A stretch of DNA of 48,686 bases from Myxococcota bacterium (GTDB taxonomy: Bacteria; Myxococcota_A; UBA9160; SZUA-336): positions 1 through 48,686 of the forward strand of contig DATKAO010000097.1 in the NCBI GenBank assembly GCA_035498015.1, given 5' to 3'. Within the stretch, counting starts at the first letter, position 1. Every line of letters starts with the position of its first letter. Both the position numbers and the translations under genes were made by a program. This document shows, one piece after another, positions 1 through 7,944 of the stretch. The notes below the pieces were generated by a model that ran no database searches, was not told the DNA's origin, and was given only the letters and a program-made list of their open reading frames with translations.

Positions 1-788
1 GCCTTGTCCTTGCGCAGGAACGCCTCGACCCCGGCCCGGAAGTCCTCGCTGCGGCCGGTGTACATCATGGCCTCGGCCTCGAGGTCGAGCACGTCGCGCA
101 GGTGGCCGTGCAGCGCCAGGTTGAGATGGCGCTTCATGTAGCGGTACGAGAGCGGCGGGCCGTCCGCGATCTTGCGCGCGAGCGCGTCGACCTCGGCGCG
201 GAACGACTGCGGCGGATACACGCGGTACAAGAGACCGATGCGCAGCGCCTCGGCGGCGTCGATGCGCTCGTTCAGGAGATACATCTCGCGCGCCTTGGCC
301 GAGCCGACGAGCTTGGTCAGGAAGTACGAGCCTCCGAAGTCGCCCGAGAAGCCGATGCGCGCGAACGCGGTGGCGAAGATCGCCGAGTCACTCGCCACGC
401 GGATGTCGCAGGCCAGCGCCATCGAGAGCGACGCGCCCGCGGCCGCGCCGTTCACGGCGGCGAGCGTGGGCTTGGGCATGGTGTGCAACAGCCACGACGC
501 CTCCTGGAGCCGCTTGAGTGAGTCGAACGACTCCTCGAGGGTGACCCGGCGGTTGCGCTCGGCCGGGCTGGCGCCGTCGCCGGGCGCGAGGTCGGCCCCG
601 GCCGAGAAGGCGCGCTCGCCCGCGCCGGTGAGCACCACCACGCGCACGTCCGGGTCTTCGGCGACCGAGCGCAGCGTGGGGCCGAGCGCCTCGAGCAGCT
701 CGGTCGTGAGCGCGTTCATCTTGTCGGGGCGGTTCATGGTGACGGTGGCGATGCCGTCCTTGGTCTCGAGCAGCAGGGTGTTCGACAT
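1..788 (-). CDS. Enoyl-CoA hydratase/isomerase (crotonase) family protein, 3' end outside window
   Basis: Crotonase-fold enzymes act on acyl-CoA thioesters. The 262 codons visible start at ATG 788 (MSNTLLLETKDG) and run off the left edge. Both oxyanion-hole segments are present: FSAGADL (about residues 61-67) and NGAAAGASL (about 113-121). By eye alignment with rat enoyl-CoA hydratase, the two catalytic glutamates are replaced (Ser122 and Phe142). Asp150 in GFSGDFGG lies where PaaG-type enoyl-CoA isomerases carry their catalytic Asp. An isomerase is therefore more likely than a hydratase, but that is inference. No Shine-Dalgarno precedes the ATG; TATACT lies exactly 6 bases upstream, so the mRNA may be leaderless. 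The next gene is divergent. Confidence 0.85.
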   Translation of the reverse strand, partial: MSNTLLLETKDGIATVTMNRPDKMNALTTELLEALGPTLRSVAEDPDVRVVVLTGAGERAFSAGADLAPGDGASPAERNRRVTLEESFDSLKRLQEASWLLHTMPKPTLAAVNGAAAGASLSMALACDIRVASDSAIFATAFARIGFSGDFGGSYFLTKLVGSAKAREMYLLNERIDAAEALRIGLLYRVYPPQSFRAEVDALARKIADGPPLSYRYMKRHLNLALHGHLRDVLDLEAEAMMYTGRSEDFRAGVEAFLRKDK

Positions 789-794
789 GGCGCG

Positions 795-800
795 AGTATA
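795..800 (-). promoter_or_regulatory. -10 element of a probable leaderless promoter
   Basis: TATACT on the minus strand matches TATAAT in five of six positions and ends 6 bases before ATG 788. An A-tract (about 819-826, minus-strand sense) lies where a -35 or UP element would be. The geometry places transcription start at or next to the A of the ATG. Confidence 0.5.
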
Positions 801-843
801 CGTGGTCGCCTTTCGCGATTTTTTCTGAGATCGTTCTCGCGCC

Positions 844-1623
844 ATGGGAACGATCCTGGGTCCGCTGCCGATGTTTGGTGCCCTGGCGCTGTTCGCCGGG
901 GTGCTGGTCTCTCTCGAGCTCGGTCGCGCCATCGGGCGCTGGCGCCACAGCACGGACCTCGTGTCGAACGAGGGCGCAGGCGCGGTCGAGGGCGCCGTGT
1001 TCGGGCTCCTGGGGCTCCTGGTCGCATTCACGTTCTCGGGGGCGCTGCAGCGCTGGGACTCACGCCGCGCGCTCGTGGTCGAGGAGGCGAACGACATCGG
1101 CACCGCCTGGCTGCGTCTCGACCTCCTGCCCGAGGGATCGCAGCCGCCACTGCGGCAGCTCTTTCGCGACTATCTCGATGCCCGCCTCGCCACGTACGAG
1201 GTGCTCCAGGATCTGCCGGCGGCACAGCGCGAGCGGGCGCACTCGCTCGATCTGCAAGGTCAGATCTGGAGCCGGGCGGTGAGCGAGTGTCTGAAGCCCG
1301 AGGGCGAGAAGGCCCGGCTGCTGCTCCTGCCCGCGCTGAACGCGATGATCGACATCACGAACACGCGCACGGTGGCGACTCAGATGCATCCGCCGGTCGT
1401 GATCTATGCGCTCCTGGTCGCGCTCTTGCTCGCCAGCTCGCTCATGGCCGGGCTCGCCATGTCGCCCTCGCCGCGCCGCCACGTCATGCGCATGCTGTGC
1501 TTCGCCGCCGCCATGTCGGTGGGCGTGTACGTGATCCTCGACCTGGAGTTCCCGCGCCTGGGACTGATTCGCATCGACGCCATCGATCAGGTGCTGCGCG
1601 AGCTGCGCGCCAGCATGAACTAG
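844..1623 (+). CDS. DUF4239 (bestrophin-like) membrane protein
   Basis: A 259-residue protein of unknown function. About four membrane segments are visible: two near the N-terminus (roughly 7-27 and 48-66, the latter in GAVFGLLGLLVAFTF) and two near the C-terminus (roughly 185-207 and 215-233). A 115-residue soluble section lies between the pairs. This layout, plus the WDSRRALVVEEANDIGTAW segment after the second helix, fits the DUF4239/bestrophin-like family. Members of that family are membrane proteins without an established bacterial role. ATG 844 is the first start in frame and is 55 bases from the divergent crotonase gene. A weak hairpin follows the stop. Confidence 0.75.
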   Translation: MGTILGPLPMFGALALFAGVLVSLELGRAIGRWRHSTDLVSNEGAGAVEGAVFGLLGLLVAFTFSGALQRWDSRRALVVEEANDIGTAWLRLDLLPEGSQPPLRQLFRDYLDARLATYEVLQDLPAAQRERAHSLDLQGQIWSRAVSECLKPEGEKARLLLLPALNAMIDITNTRTVATQMHPPVVIYALLVALLLASSLMAGLAMSPSPRRHVMRMLCFAAAMSVGVYVILDLEFPRLGLIRIDAIDQVLRELRASMN

Positions 1624-1634
1624 CGCGAGAGACT

Positions 1635-1668
1635 CGAAGCGAGAAACTCGTATCCGCGTCTCACTTCG
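1635..1668 (+). terminator. Weak hairpin after the DUF4239 gene
   Basis: CGAAGCGAGA (1635-1644) and TCTCACTTCG (1659-1668) pair in nine of ten positions around a 14-base loop, 12 bases after the preceding stop. No T-run follows, so terminator function is only a possibility. Confidence 0.22.
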
Positions 1669-1716
1669 GGGTTCATACTCGCGGGGCGAGAGGTTGGACG
1701 GGGGAGTCCGACCGGC

Positions 1717-2745
1717 ATGTCGCGCGCAGCCGCGCTCGTGATCGCAGCGATCGCCTTCGGTTTTCCGCTCGAGGCGCGAGCGCTGGCGGTGAGCGGGTTC
1801 GAGCCGCACGACGTCACGATCGGCACGCGACTCACGATCCGCGGCGACTTCGCGGAGCTCTTGGCCGCCAAGGCGCGGCCCATGGTGCAGGGCCGCCGGA
1901 TCGATTCGCCCAAGACGGTCCAGTTCCAGGTGCTCGCCTGGTCGCGCCGCACGATCATCGCGCGCGTGAAGAGCGTGCCCTCGACCCGGTCCGACCCGGC
2001 CGCGGGCAAGATCTGGTCACTGGTGGTGCGCTGCGACCCGCTCGGCCTGGACGCCGAGGCCGACGGCCCGCTCACGACCTCGGGCCCGCTGCTCGCCTCG
2101 CTCGACGAAGGCGAAGCGGCCGCCGGGTCGCTCGTCACTCTTTACGCCATCGACCCGGGCAGCAAGGCGCCGACGGTCCTGCTCGGGCGCAACAAGGCCA
2201 AGGTGCTGCTCGACCTTCCCGCAGGCGCCAACCCCGACGACGATCCGTGGAGCGTGACCATCCGCGTGCCGCGGCTGCGCAACGGCTTCTACACCGTGCG
2301 GCTCGAGAACTCGCTCGGGCGCGCGCCCGAACGAGCGACCCTGCTCCTGTACGGCAGCGACGGCGCCGGGCTCGATCCCTACGCCAACGTGGCCGTGCAG
2401 GGACGACCGGCGCTGGTCGCGCCGGTGTGCACCTGGAGCGCGGCGGGCGACGCCATCCAGGTGTCTGCCTGCGCGGGCGACCCGTGCGCGCGCAGTCTCT
2501 CGCTCGAGCTCGTGCCCGATGGCCGCGGGAGCTGGGCGCCGGCCCGGGCCGTGCTCACGACCGCCGACCCCTGGGGCGGCGCGCCCGAGGTGCTCGAATC
2601 GGTGACTGGCGAAGCGAAGCTCTTGCCGTCGCCGGCGTCGAACCTGCTGGCCGGCGCGTTCGTCGCCGCGCTGCGGCCCGTCGCGGAGCCCGGAGCCACG
2701 CCGCTGCGGATCCGCGGCTACTTCCAGGCGGCTCCCGGGGAGTGA
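1717..2745 (+). CDS. Secreted hypothetical protein with IPT/TIG-like N-terminal region
   Basis: A 342-residue protein with a signal peptide (about residues 1-24, ending in EARALA). The mature part starts with a stretch of the IPT/TIG immunoglobulin-like type: a hydrophobic strand, GFEPHDVTIGTRLTIRG, then alternating strands. A second similar section begins at about residue 125 (LLASLDEGEAAAGSLVTLY). I recognise no enzyme motif. It is probably periplasmic or surface-exposed. The ATG has GGGGGAG about 10 bases upstream. Only 4 bases separate its stop from the next GTG, so it is probably cotranscribed with the methyltransferase. Confidence 0.6.
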   Translation: MSRAAALVIAAIAFGFPLEARALAVSGFEPHDVTIGTRLTIRGDFAELLAAKARPMVQGRRIDSPKTVQFQVLAWSRRTIIARVKSVPSTRSDPAAGKIWSLVVRCDPLGLDAEADGPLTTSGPLLASLDEGEAAAGSLVTLYAIDPGSKAPTVLLGRNKAKVLLDLPAGANPDDDPWSVTIRVPRLRNGFYTVRLENSLGRAPERATLLLYGSDGAGLDPYANVAVQGRPALVAPVCTWSAAGDAIQVSACAGDPCARSLSLELVPDGRGSWAPARAVLTTADPWGGAPEVLESVTGEAKLLPSPASNLLAGAFVAALRPVAEPGATPLRIRGYFQAAPGE

Positions 2746-2749
2746 GGGA

Positions 2750-3481
2750 GTGAGCCAGACGCCCGAGTCGATCGCACGCGACTTCGACCGCATCGCGGGC
2801 CTGCCCCACGACCCCTGGGACCACAACCGGCTCTACCACGCCGTGCTGCTGCGGGAGCTCCCGGCGCGGACCGGCGAGATACTCGAGATCGGCTGCGGCA
2901 CGGGCGAGCTCACGACGAAGCTCGCGCAGCGTTCGCAGCGCGTGCTGGCGCTCGACCTGTCGCCGGCCATGCTGGCGGCGGCACGGACGCGCTGCGCGGC
3001 GCAGCCGCACGTGGAGCTGCGCCTGGCCGACGCACTCACGTGCGAGCTTCCGCGCGCGGGCTTCGACGTGGTGGCCACGATCGCGACCCTGCACCACCTG
3101 CCGCTCGAGCCCATGTTCGCGCGCGTGCGCGACGCGCTGCGGCCGGGCGGCGTGTTCCTCGCGCTCGACGTGACTCTCGAGCGCTCCGCGGCCGGTGCGC
3201 TCGGGTCCGCCGTCGCTGTTCCGCTGAACCTGCTCGGCAGGCTGCGGGCGACCGGACGCCTGCGTCCGCCGCCCGAGGTGCGCGCGGCCTGGCAGGCGCA
3301 CGTCGCCAGCGACCGGTTTCCGCCGCTGGCCGAGGTGCGCCGCGCCGCAGCGGCGCTCCTGCCGGGCGCGCGCCTGCGCCGGCACCTCTACTGGCGCTAC
3401 TCGCTGGTCTGGCGCAAGCCGGGTCAGTCGGAGATGCCGGCCGCGCGCCGCGCCTTCGCCTTGGCGCGCTCCAGGTCGTAG
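2750..3481 (+). CDS. Class I SAM-dependent methyltransferase
   Basis: A 243-residue cytoplasmic protein with the Rossmann-like methyltransferase fold. Motif I is EILEIGCGTGE (about 43-53), the acidic residue after strand 2 is in LALDLSP, and the later motif DVVATIATLHHLPLEP is present. LRPGGVFLALDVT corresponds to the post-IV strand of Methyltransf_11/25 proteins. The substrate cannot be told from sequence. GTG 2750 is preceded by GGGGAGTGAGGGA, which overlaps the stop of the previous gene. Its last 58 bases overlap the convergent flavoprotein gene. Confidence 0.85.
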   Translation: MSQTPESIARDFDRIAGLPHDPWDHNRLYHAVLLRELPARTGEILEIGCGTGELTTKLAQRSQRVLALDLSPAMLAAARTRCAAQPHVELRLADALTCELPRAGFDVVATIATLHHLPLEPMFARVRDALRPGGVFLALDVTLERSAAGALGSAVAVPLNLLGRLRATGRLRPPPEVRAAWQAHVASDRFPPLAEVRRAAAALLPGARLRRHLYWRYSLVWRKPGQSEMPAARRAFALARSRS

Positions 3482-4833
3482 GTCCGGTTCATCATCACGC
3501 GCTGCGCGGGCAGCCCGCCGCCGGCCTGCAGCGTGGTCACGAGCTGCCAGCCGCCGTAGGCGTCGGCGGTGAGATCGCGGATCAGGTTGTAGATGCGCAT
3601 GCGCGCCTCGACGTCGACGTCGGGCGTGGTGTGGAGATACTTGCGCAGATACTTGCCCGCCTCGGGATGCCGCAGGTCGGCCTCCTTGGGCAGCGTGAGC
3701 ACGAGCCCGCCCCCCAGGTCGTGCAGGCGCTGCACGATCGAGTGGTAGTTCGCCGCGAAGTAGTACTTGCCCACGTTCACGCCCAGCACGTTCGGGTGCA
3801 CCATGCCCGAGGGCGTGGTCTCGTAGTTGCGGCACGCCCAGTCGAGTGACATGCGGATGAGCTGGGCGTAGCAGACCATCTCGGCCACCGCGGCTTGCAC
3901 CTCGTCCTTGCCGCCCTTGCCCTGCTGCTCGGACACGAGCAGCGCCAGACCGACGAGCGTCTCGGCGCGCTCGGCCGCCTCGACCATGCCCAGGGTGCGC
4001 TCCCACAGGCCGAGCGAGCGCGCGAACACGCCCGCGAGCCGGAACTCACCCGCGAGAAACACGCGCTCCCAGGGCACGAACACGTCGTCGAAGATCACGA
4101 AGCCTTCGGGCATGCTGTGGTGCGCGCTCGCGGGATAGTCGAACTCGGACAGCTCGGGCGGCGCGAAGCTGCGGTTGATGATGCGCACGCCCGGCGCGTT
4201 GGCCGGGATCGAGAACGAGACCGCGTAGTCGGCCTCTTCGTGTCTCATCGACTTGGTCGGCATGACCACGAGCTCGTGCACGAGCGACGCGCCGGTGATG
4301 TGCAGCTTCGCGCCGCGCACCGTGATGCCCTTCTCGCTGCGGTCGACGATGCGCAGGTACAGGTCGGGATCGTCCTGCTGGTGCGCGCGGCGGCTGCGGT
4401 CGCCTTTGGCGTCGGTGATGACCTCGGCCGCTCGCAGGTCGTTGTCGCGCGCGTAGCGCCACAGGTTCTCGATGTTCTCGGCGTAGCGCGGATTCACCGC
4501 CGCCACCTCGTCCTTCACGGACTGGAGCGCCATGTACACGCCGGTGACTCCGCCCACGATCGACATCTGACCGGCGAGCTTCACGCGCTGCAGCAAGTCC
4601 TGCTCGCTGCGCGGGATCTGGAACACGCGGTGCGCGCGCGTGCCCTCCTCGGTCTGGTAGGTGGTGAGCTCGCGGCGCGCGGGGTCGTCGTACTCGTAGT
4701 CGCGCGCGGCCACGGCCAGCGGCACGCGGAAGCGCGGGTCCTTCGCGACGTCGTCGATGCGGTCGCCGTCCCAGTACAGGACGCGCCCGTCGCGCAAGCT
4801 CTCGACGTACTCGGCCGGTGTCTTCAGCGCCAT
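3424..4833 (-). CDS. HpaB/AbfD-fold flavoprotein (4-hydroxyphenylacetate 3-hydroxylase family)
   Basis: A 469-residue protein of the family that includes HpaB-type FADH2-dependent hydroxylases and 4-hydroxybutyryl-CoA dehydratase (AbfD). Family landmarks are the N-terminal TPAEYVESLRDGR, a central HITGASLVHELVVMPTKSM segment, and YLRKYLHTTPDVDVEARMR near the C-terminus. AbfD holds a 4Fe-4S cluster with N-terminal cysteines near residues 99-103. Here that region (QMSIVGGVTGVYMALQ) has none and only Cys321 and Cys334 exist in the whole protein, so a dehydratase is unlikely. A reduced-flavin monooxygenase is more plausible. No reductase partner is adjacent. The ATG has GGAGG 6 bases upstream and lies 25 bases after the GNAT gene on the same strand. 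Confidence 0.75.
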   Translation of the reverse strand: MALKTPAEYVESLRDGRVLYWDGDRIDDVAKDPRFRVPLAVAARDYEYDDPARRELTTYQTEEGTRAHRVFQIPRSEQDLLQRVKLAGQMSIVGGVTGVYMALQSVKDEVAAVNPRYAENIENLWRYARDNDLRAAEVITDAKGDRSRRAHQQDDPDLYLRIVDRSEKGITVRGAKLHITGASLVHELVVMPTKSMRHEEADYAVSFSIPANAPGVRIINRSFAPPELSEFDYPASAHHSMPEGFVIFDDVFVPWERVFLAGEFRLAGVFARSLGLWERTLGMVEAAERAETLVGLALLVSEQQGKGGKDEVQAAVAEMVCYAQLIRMSLDWACRNYETTPSGMVHPNVLGVNVGKYYFAANYHSIVQRLHDLGGGLVLTLPKEADLRHPEAGKYLRKYLHTTPDVDVEARMRIYNLIRDLTADAYGGWQLVTTLQAGGGLPAQRVMMNRTYDLERAKAKARRAAGISD

Positions 4834-4851
4834 GCGAACCTCCGGGAGGGA

Positions 4852-4857
4852 ATTCTA
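4852..4857 (-). promoter_or_regulatory. Possible internal -10 element before the HpaB-like gene
   Basis: TAGAAT on the minus strand (five of six matches) lies in the 25-base gap before ATG 4833. It would give a leader of about 12 bases containing the GGAGG. No TTGACA-like -35 is visible, so read-through from the upstream GNAT gene is equally possible. Confidence 0.35.
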
Positions 4858-4858
4858 C

Positions 4859-5362
4859 TCATCCGAACTCGGGCGCGTAGCGCACGCGGCCGCGCACGCG
4901 CGCGAGCGCGCCCGGCACGAGCTCGAGCGCCATGAAGGCGTCGCGCGGCGGCGCGTCGCCGAAGGTGAGCCCGAAGCGCATGGCCGGCACGAAGCCGAAG
5001 CGCGGGTAGTAGGGCGGGTGACCCAGCACCACCAGGAACGGCGCGCCGAGCTTGCGGCAGGCCTCGATGCCCGCGCGCGCGAGGGCCGAGCCCGCGCCGT
5101 CGCGCTGGTGCGCCGGCAGCACGGCCAGCGGCGCGAGCCCGTACGGCGGCGGCGCGAGCGCGTGGTCCTCGACGCGCACGGGGCTGAACAGCACGTGGCC
5201 GACCAGCTCGTCGTCGCGCTCGGCCACGAGCGAGACGCACGCGGGCTCGCGCGCGAGCAGGCGCAGCACGATCTCCGCCTCGTCGCTCCGGCCGAAGGCG
5301 GCCGTGTGCACGGCGCGGATCGCCTCGCGGTCGCTCGCCTGCCCCGGCCGGATGGCAGTCAC
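4859..5362 (-). CDS. GNAT-family N-acetyltransferase (YhbS-like)
   Basis: A 167-residue acetyl-CoA-dependent acyltransferase. The acetyl-CoA pyrophosphate loop is in LAVLPAHQRDGAGSAL (about 79-94). VVLGHPPYYPRFGF (about 111-124) is typical of the YhbS branch. The acceptor substrate is unknown. The start is GTG 5362, whose last two bases form the TGA of the upstream gene (GTGA). That tight coupling and the fit of VTAIRPGQASDREAI to GNAT N-termini decide the start; longer readings of this frame run through the upstream gene. It is the third gene of the PQQ-dehydrogenase transcription unit. Confidence 0.85.
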   Translation of the reverse strand: MTAIRPGQASDREAIRAVHTAAFGRSDEAEIVLRLLAREPACVSLVAERDDELVGHVLFSPVRVEDHALAPPPYGLAPLAVLPAHQRDGAGSALARAGIEACRKLGAPFLVVLGHPPYYPRFGFVPAMRFGLTFGDAPPRDAFMALELVPGALARVRGRVRYAPEFG

Positions 5363-5934
5363 GCGAGCGTCGCGGTCACCACGCGCGTCGCGCGGGTCAG
5401 CTTGTGTCGGCGCGCGAACTCGGGCCGGCCGACGTCGGCGCGCGAGGCCTCCCAGGTGGCCAGGCTCGCGTAGCGGGTCAAGAGGTGGAAGCGCGCTTCG
5501 GGCGGGCGCACGTCGAGGCTCTTCCACAGCCCGATGATCTGCGCGTCGAAGCCGGCTTCGAACTCGGGCCAGGCGCGCTCGGAGAGACTCACGAACTCCT
5601 CGGAGTCGGAGTCCGCGATCTCGAAGCTGCGGAACGCGTAGACCCCCGCGATCGTCACGGGCGAGACACGCACGGGGCGCACGGTGGCGATCATGCGCTC
5701 GGCGCACAGGCCGCGCAGGCCCTCCGCGGCGGCGCGCAGCGCGCCGCTCGCCGCCGCCAGCCGGGCTTCGTCGGAGTAGGCGGTGAGCAGCACGCCCTCG
5801 TTGGCTTCGAGCCCGATCTGGCCGCGGAACATGCCGAAGAACGAGCCGCCGGCCGCCACGTGCAGCGTCGCGGCGCGCGCCTCCCACTCACCCGGGCCGA
5901 CGCAGAAGCGCAGTGACTCGTAGGTCTCGTGCAT
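5359..5934 (-). CDS. NIPSNAP-like / dimeric alpha-beta barrel protein
   Basis: A 191-residue protein that looks like two ferredoxin-like alpha-beta halves. The C-terminal half carries VYAFRSFEIADSDSEEFVSLSE and later FHLLTRYASLATWEASR, which resemble NIPSNAP or antibiotic-monooxygenase-like barrels. These are small-ligand proteins of varied and mostly unknown function. There is no signal peptide. ATG 5934 lies 10 bases after the stop of the PQQ dehydrogenase and its own stop overlaps the GNAT gene by four bases, so it sits inside one transcription unit. Confidence 0.55.
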   Translation of the reverse strand: MHETYESLRFCVGPGEWEARAATLHVAAGGSFFGMFRGQIGLEANEGVLLTAYSDEARLAAASGALRAAAEGLRGLCAERMIATVRPVRVSPVTIAGVYAFRSFEIADSDSEEFVSLSERAWPEFEAGFDAQIIGLWKSLDVRPPEARFHLLTRYASLATWEASRADVGRPEFARRHKLTRATRVVTATLA

Positions 5935-5944
5935 GGCCGCCTCG

Positions 5945-7921
5945 TCAGGGCAGCGCGAACGCCAGCAACGCGTCGCCGGGCTGCGACCAGCCGTGCCCGC
6001 CCGACGCGATCACGACGTACTGCTTGCCGTCGGGACGCAGTCTATACGTCATGGGGGTCGCGTTGGCGGTGTACGGCAGGCGCTGGGTCCAGATCTCGCG
6101 CCCGGTCTTCGCGTCGAAGGCGCGGAAGAACTTGTCGGTGGTGGCGCCGATGAACACCACGCCGCCGGCGGTCGCGAGCGCGCCGCCCAGGTTGGGGGCG
6201 CCCAGATGCAGCCACATCGGCCAGGGCGCCTGGTCGCGCGTGGTGCCCAGCGTCGACTCCCAGAGTGTCTCGCCGCTGGCCAGGTCGATCTTCGAGATCA
6301 CGCCCCAAGGCGGCCGGTTGCAGGGCGCGCCGAGCGGCGAGAGCAGCGGGCTGCGGCGCACGGCGTAGGGCGTGCCCTTCTGCGGATAGAGCTCGTTGGG
6401 GTAGGCCCACTTGCCCGAGTCCTTGATGCGCTCGTACTCGTCGCGCGGGATCAGCTGGATCACCGAGGGCACGCGCATCTGGTTCACGTACATGACCTGC
6501 GCCTCGGGATCGACCACCGCGCCGCCCCAGTTCGGCCCGCCGGCCGGACCGGGAAACTCGATCGAGCCGCGCAGGCTGGGCGGCGTGAAGATGCCGTCGG
6601 AGCGCAGCTGCGCGATCTGGTCGGCGCAGGCGCGCCGATCCCAGCGCGTGAAGCCCCAGGCGTCCTGGGGAGTGAGTCTCTCCGGGTGGATCGGCCGCGG
6701 GTGCGTCGGGAAGGGCTGCGTGGGCGAGAGCGACTCACCGGGCACGTCGGTCGCGGGCACGGGCCGCTCCTCGACCGGGAAGAGTGAGTCGCCGGTGCGC
6801 CGGTCGAGCAGGAACACGTGGCCCATCTTGGTGACCTGGGCGAGCGCCGGCACCACGCCGCGCGGCGTGCGCATGTCGAACAGGATCGGCTGCGCGGGCA
6901 CGTCGTAGTCCCAGACGTCGTGGTGCACGGTCTGGAAGCTCCACGCGACCTCGCCGGTCTCGGCGCGCAGCGCGATCACCGAGCTGGAGTACGCGTCGAG
7001 CCCGTTGCGGTTCGCCGCCCAGTAATCGGGCGCGGCGTTGCCCGTGGGCACGAAGATCAGGCCGAGCGACGGGTCGGCCGACAGGATCGACCACACGTTC
7101 GCGGTGCCGGGCCGGTACTTCGGCGCGCCCGGCGCCGAGGCCGCCGCGAGCGCGCCGGGCGGCACCGGGTCGAAGGCCCACACGAGCTTGCCGGTCACCG
7201 CATCGAAGGCGCGCACCACGCCGCTCGGCGCGTCGCTGCGCAGGTCGTCGGCCACCAGCGCCCCCACCACGACCAGGTCGCCGATCACGAGCGGCGGCGA
7301 GGTCATGTAGTACTCCCAGGGGGCGGCCTCGCCGATGCCCTCGCGCAGCGCCACGCGTCCGCCGCTGCCGAAGTCGGCGCAGGCCTCGCCGCTGCGCGCG
7401 TCGAGCGCGATCAGCTCCGAGTCGATCGTGCCCGTGAACACGCGCGAGTGACACGGCCGGGTGTTGCCCGTGCGGTCGCCCGGCCAGTACGCCACGCCGC
7501 GACACGTTCGCGTGTAGGGCCCTTCGATCTTCCGGAGCTTGGTCTTCGGGTCGAAGGTCCACAGCTCGCGGCCGGTCTCGGGATCGAGCGCGATCACGCG
7601 GTTCTTGCCGGTGCAGAAGTACAGCGAGCCGTCGGCGACGATCGGCGTGGCGTTGAACGAGGTGCGCGTGGTGCCGTCGGAGCCGTCCGACACGTCGCCG
7701 TGGTGGTAGGTCCACGCCACGTGCAGGTCGCGCACGTTCGCGGCCGTGACCTGGGTGAGCGGCGAGAAGCGCAGGCCCCCCTTGGTGCGGCCGTAGTCGG
7801 GCCAATCGTCGGTGGGACCGGAGTAGTCGACCGGCTTCGGCCGCTCGCACGCGGAAGCCAGCGCCAGCGCGAGCGCACACAGGAGACTCGCTGCGGCGCG
7901 CGACGCTCCCCTCCCCGGCAT
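5945..7921 (-). CDS. PQQ-dependent quinoprotein dehydrogenase, predicted lipoprotein
   Basis: A 658-residue protein of the eight-bladed beta-propeller quinoprotein dehydrogenase family (glucose/alcohol dehydrogenase type), which oxidises alcohols or sugars with pyrroloquinoline quinone. Repeated blade motifs are visible: ALDPETGRELWTFD, AFDAVTGKLVWAFD, ALRAETGEVAWSFQ, KIDLASGETLWES and AFDAKTGREIWTQ. The N-terminus has a signal sequence with a lipobox-like LASAC and Cys25, so the enzyme is probably anchored facing the periplasm. It lacks a C-terminal cytochrome; the neighbouring gene carries di-heme motifs and could be an electron acceptor (inference). No PQQ synthesis genes are in the window. 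ATG 7921 has TAGACT exactly 6 bases upstream and no Shine-Dalgarno. Confidence 0.88.
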   Translation of the reverse strand: MPGRGASRAAASLLCALALALASACERPKPVDYSGPTDDWPDYGRTKGGLRFSPLTQVTAANVRDLHVAWTYHHGDVSDGSDGTTRTSFNATPIVADGSLYFCTGKNRVIALDPETGRELWTFDPKTKLRKIEGPYTRTCRGVAYWPGDRTGNTRPCHSRVFTGTIDSELIALDARSGEACADFGSGGRVALREGIGEAAPWEYYMTSPPLVIGDLVVVGALVADDLRSDAPSGVVRAFDAVTGKLVWAFDPVPPGALAAASAPGAPKYRPGTANVWSILSADPSLGLIFVPTGNAAPDYWAANRNGLDAYSSSVIALRAETGEVAWSFQTVHHDVWDYDVPAQPILFDMRTPRGVVPALAQVTKMGHVFLLDRRTGDSLFPVEERPVPATDVPGESLSPTQPFPTHPRPIHPERLTPQDAWGFTRWDRRACADQIAQLRSDGIFTPPSLRGSIEFPGPAGGPNWGGAVVDPEAQVMYVNQMRVPSVIQLIPRDEYERIKDSGKWAYPNELYPQKGTPYAVRRSPLLSPLGAPCNRPPWGVISKIDLASGETLWESTLGTTRDQAPWPMWLHLGAPNLGGALATAGGVVFIGATTDKFFRAFDAKTGREIWTQRLPYTANATPMTYRLRPDGKQYVVIASGGHGWSQPGDALLAFALP

Positions 7922-7927
7922 CGCGCG

Positions 7928-7933
7928 AGTCTA
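7928..7933 (-). promoter_or_regulatory. -10 element of a probable leaderless promoter
   Basis: TAGACT on the minus strand ends exactly 6 bases before ATG 7921, in the 23-base gap between the two PQQ-dehydrogenase genes. The downstream gene may thus be transcribed separately from its neighbour. Confidence 0.45.
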
Positions 7934-7944
7934 TCAGAGCGGAG

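Noticed and set aside
819-826. T-run that could be a terminator tail
   Set aside because: No stem precedes it in either direction at a suitable distance, and it lies upstream of both divergent genes.
2555-4006. Antisense frame of about 480 residues opposite the methyltransferase and flavoprotein genes
   Set aside because: Its translation is a compositionally biased Arg/Ala/Gly string, while the overlapping genes carry clear family motifs.
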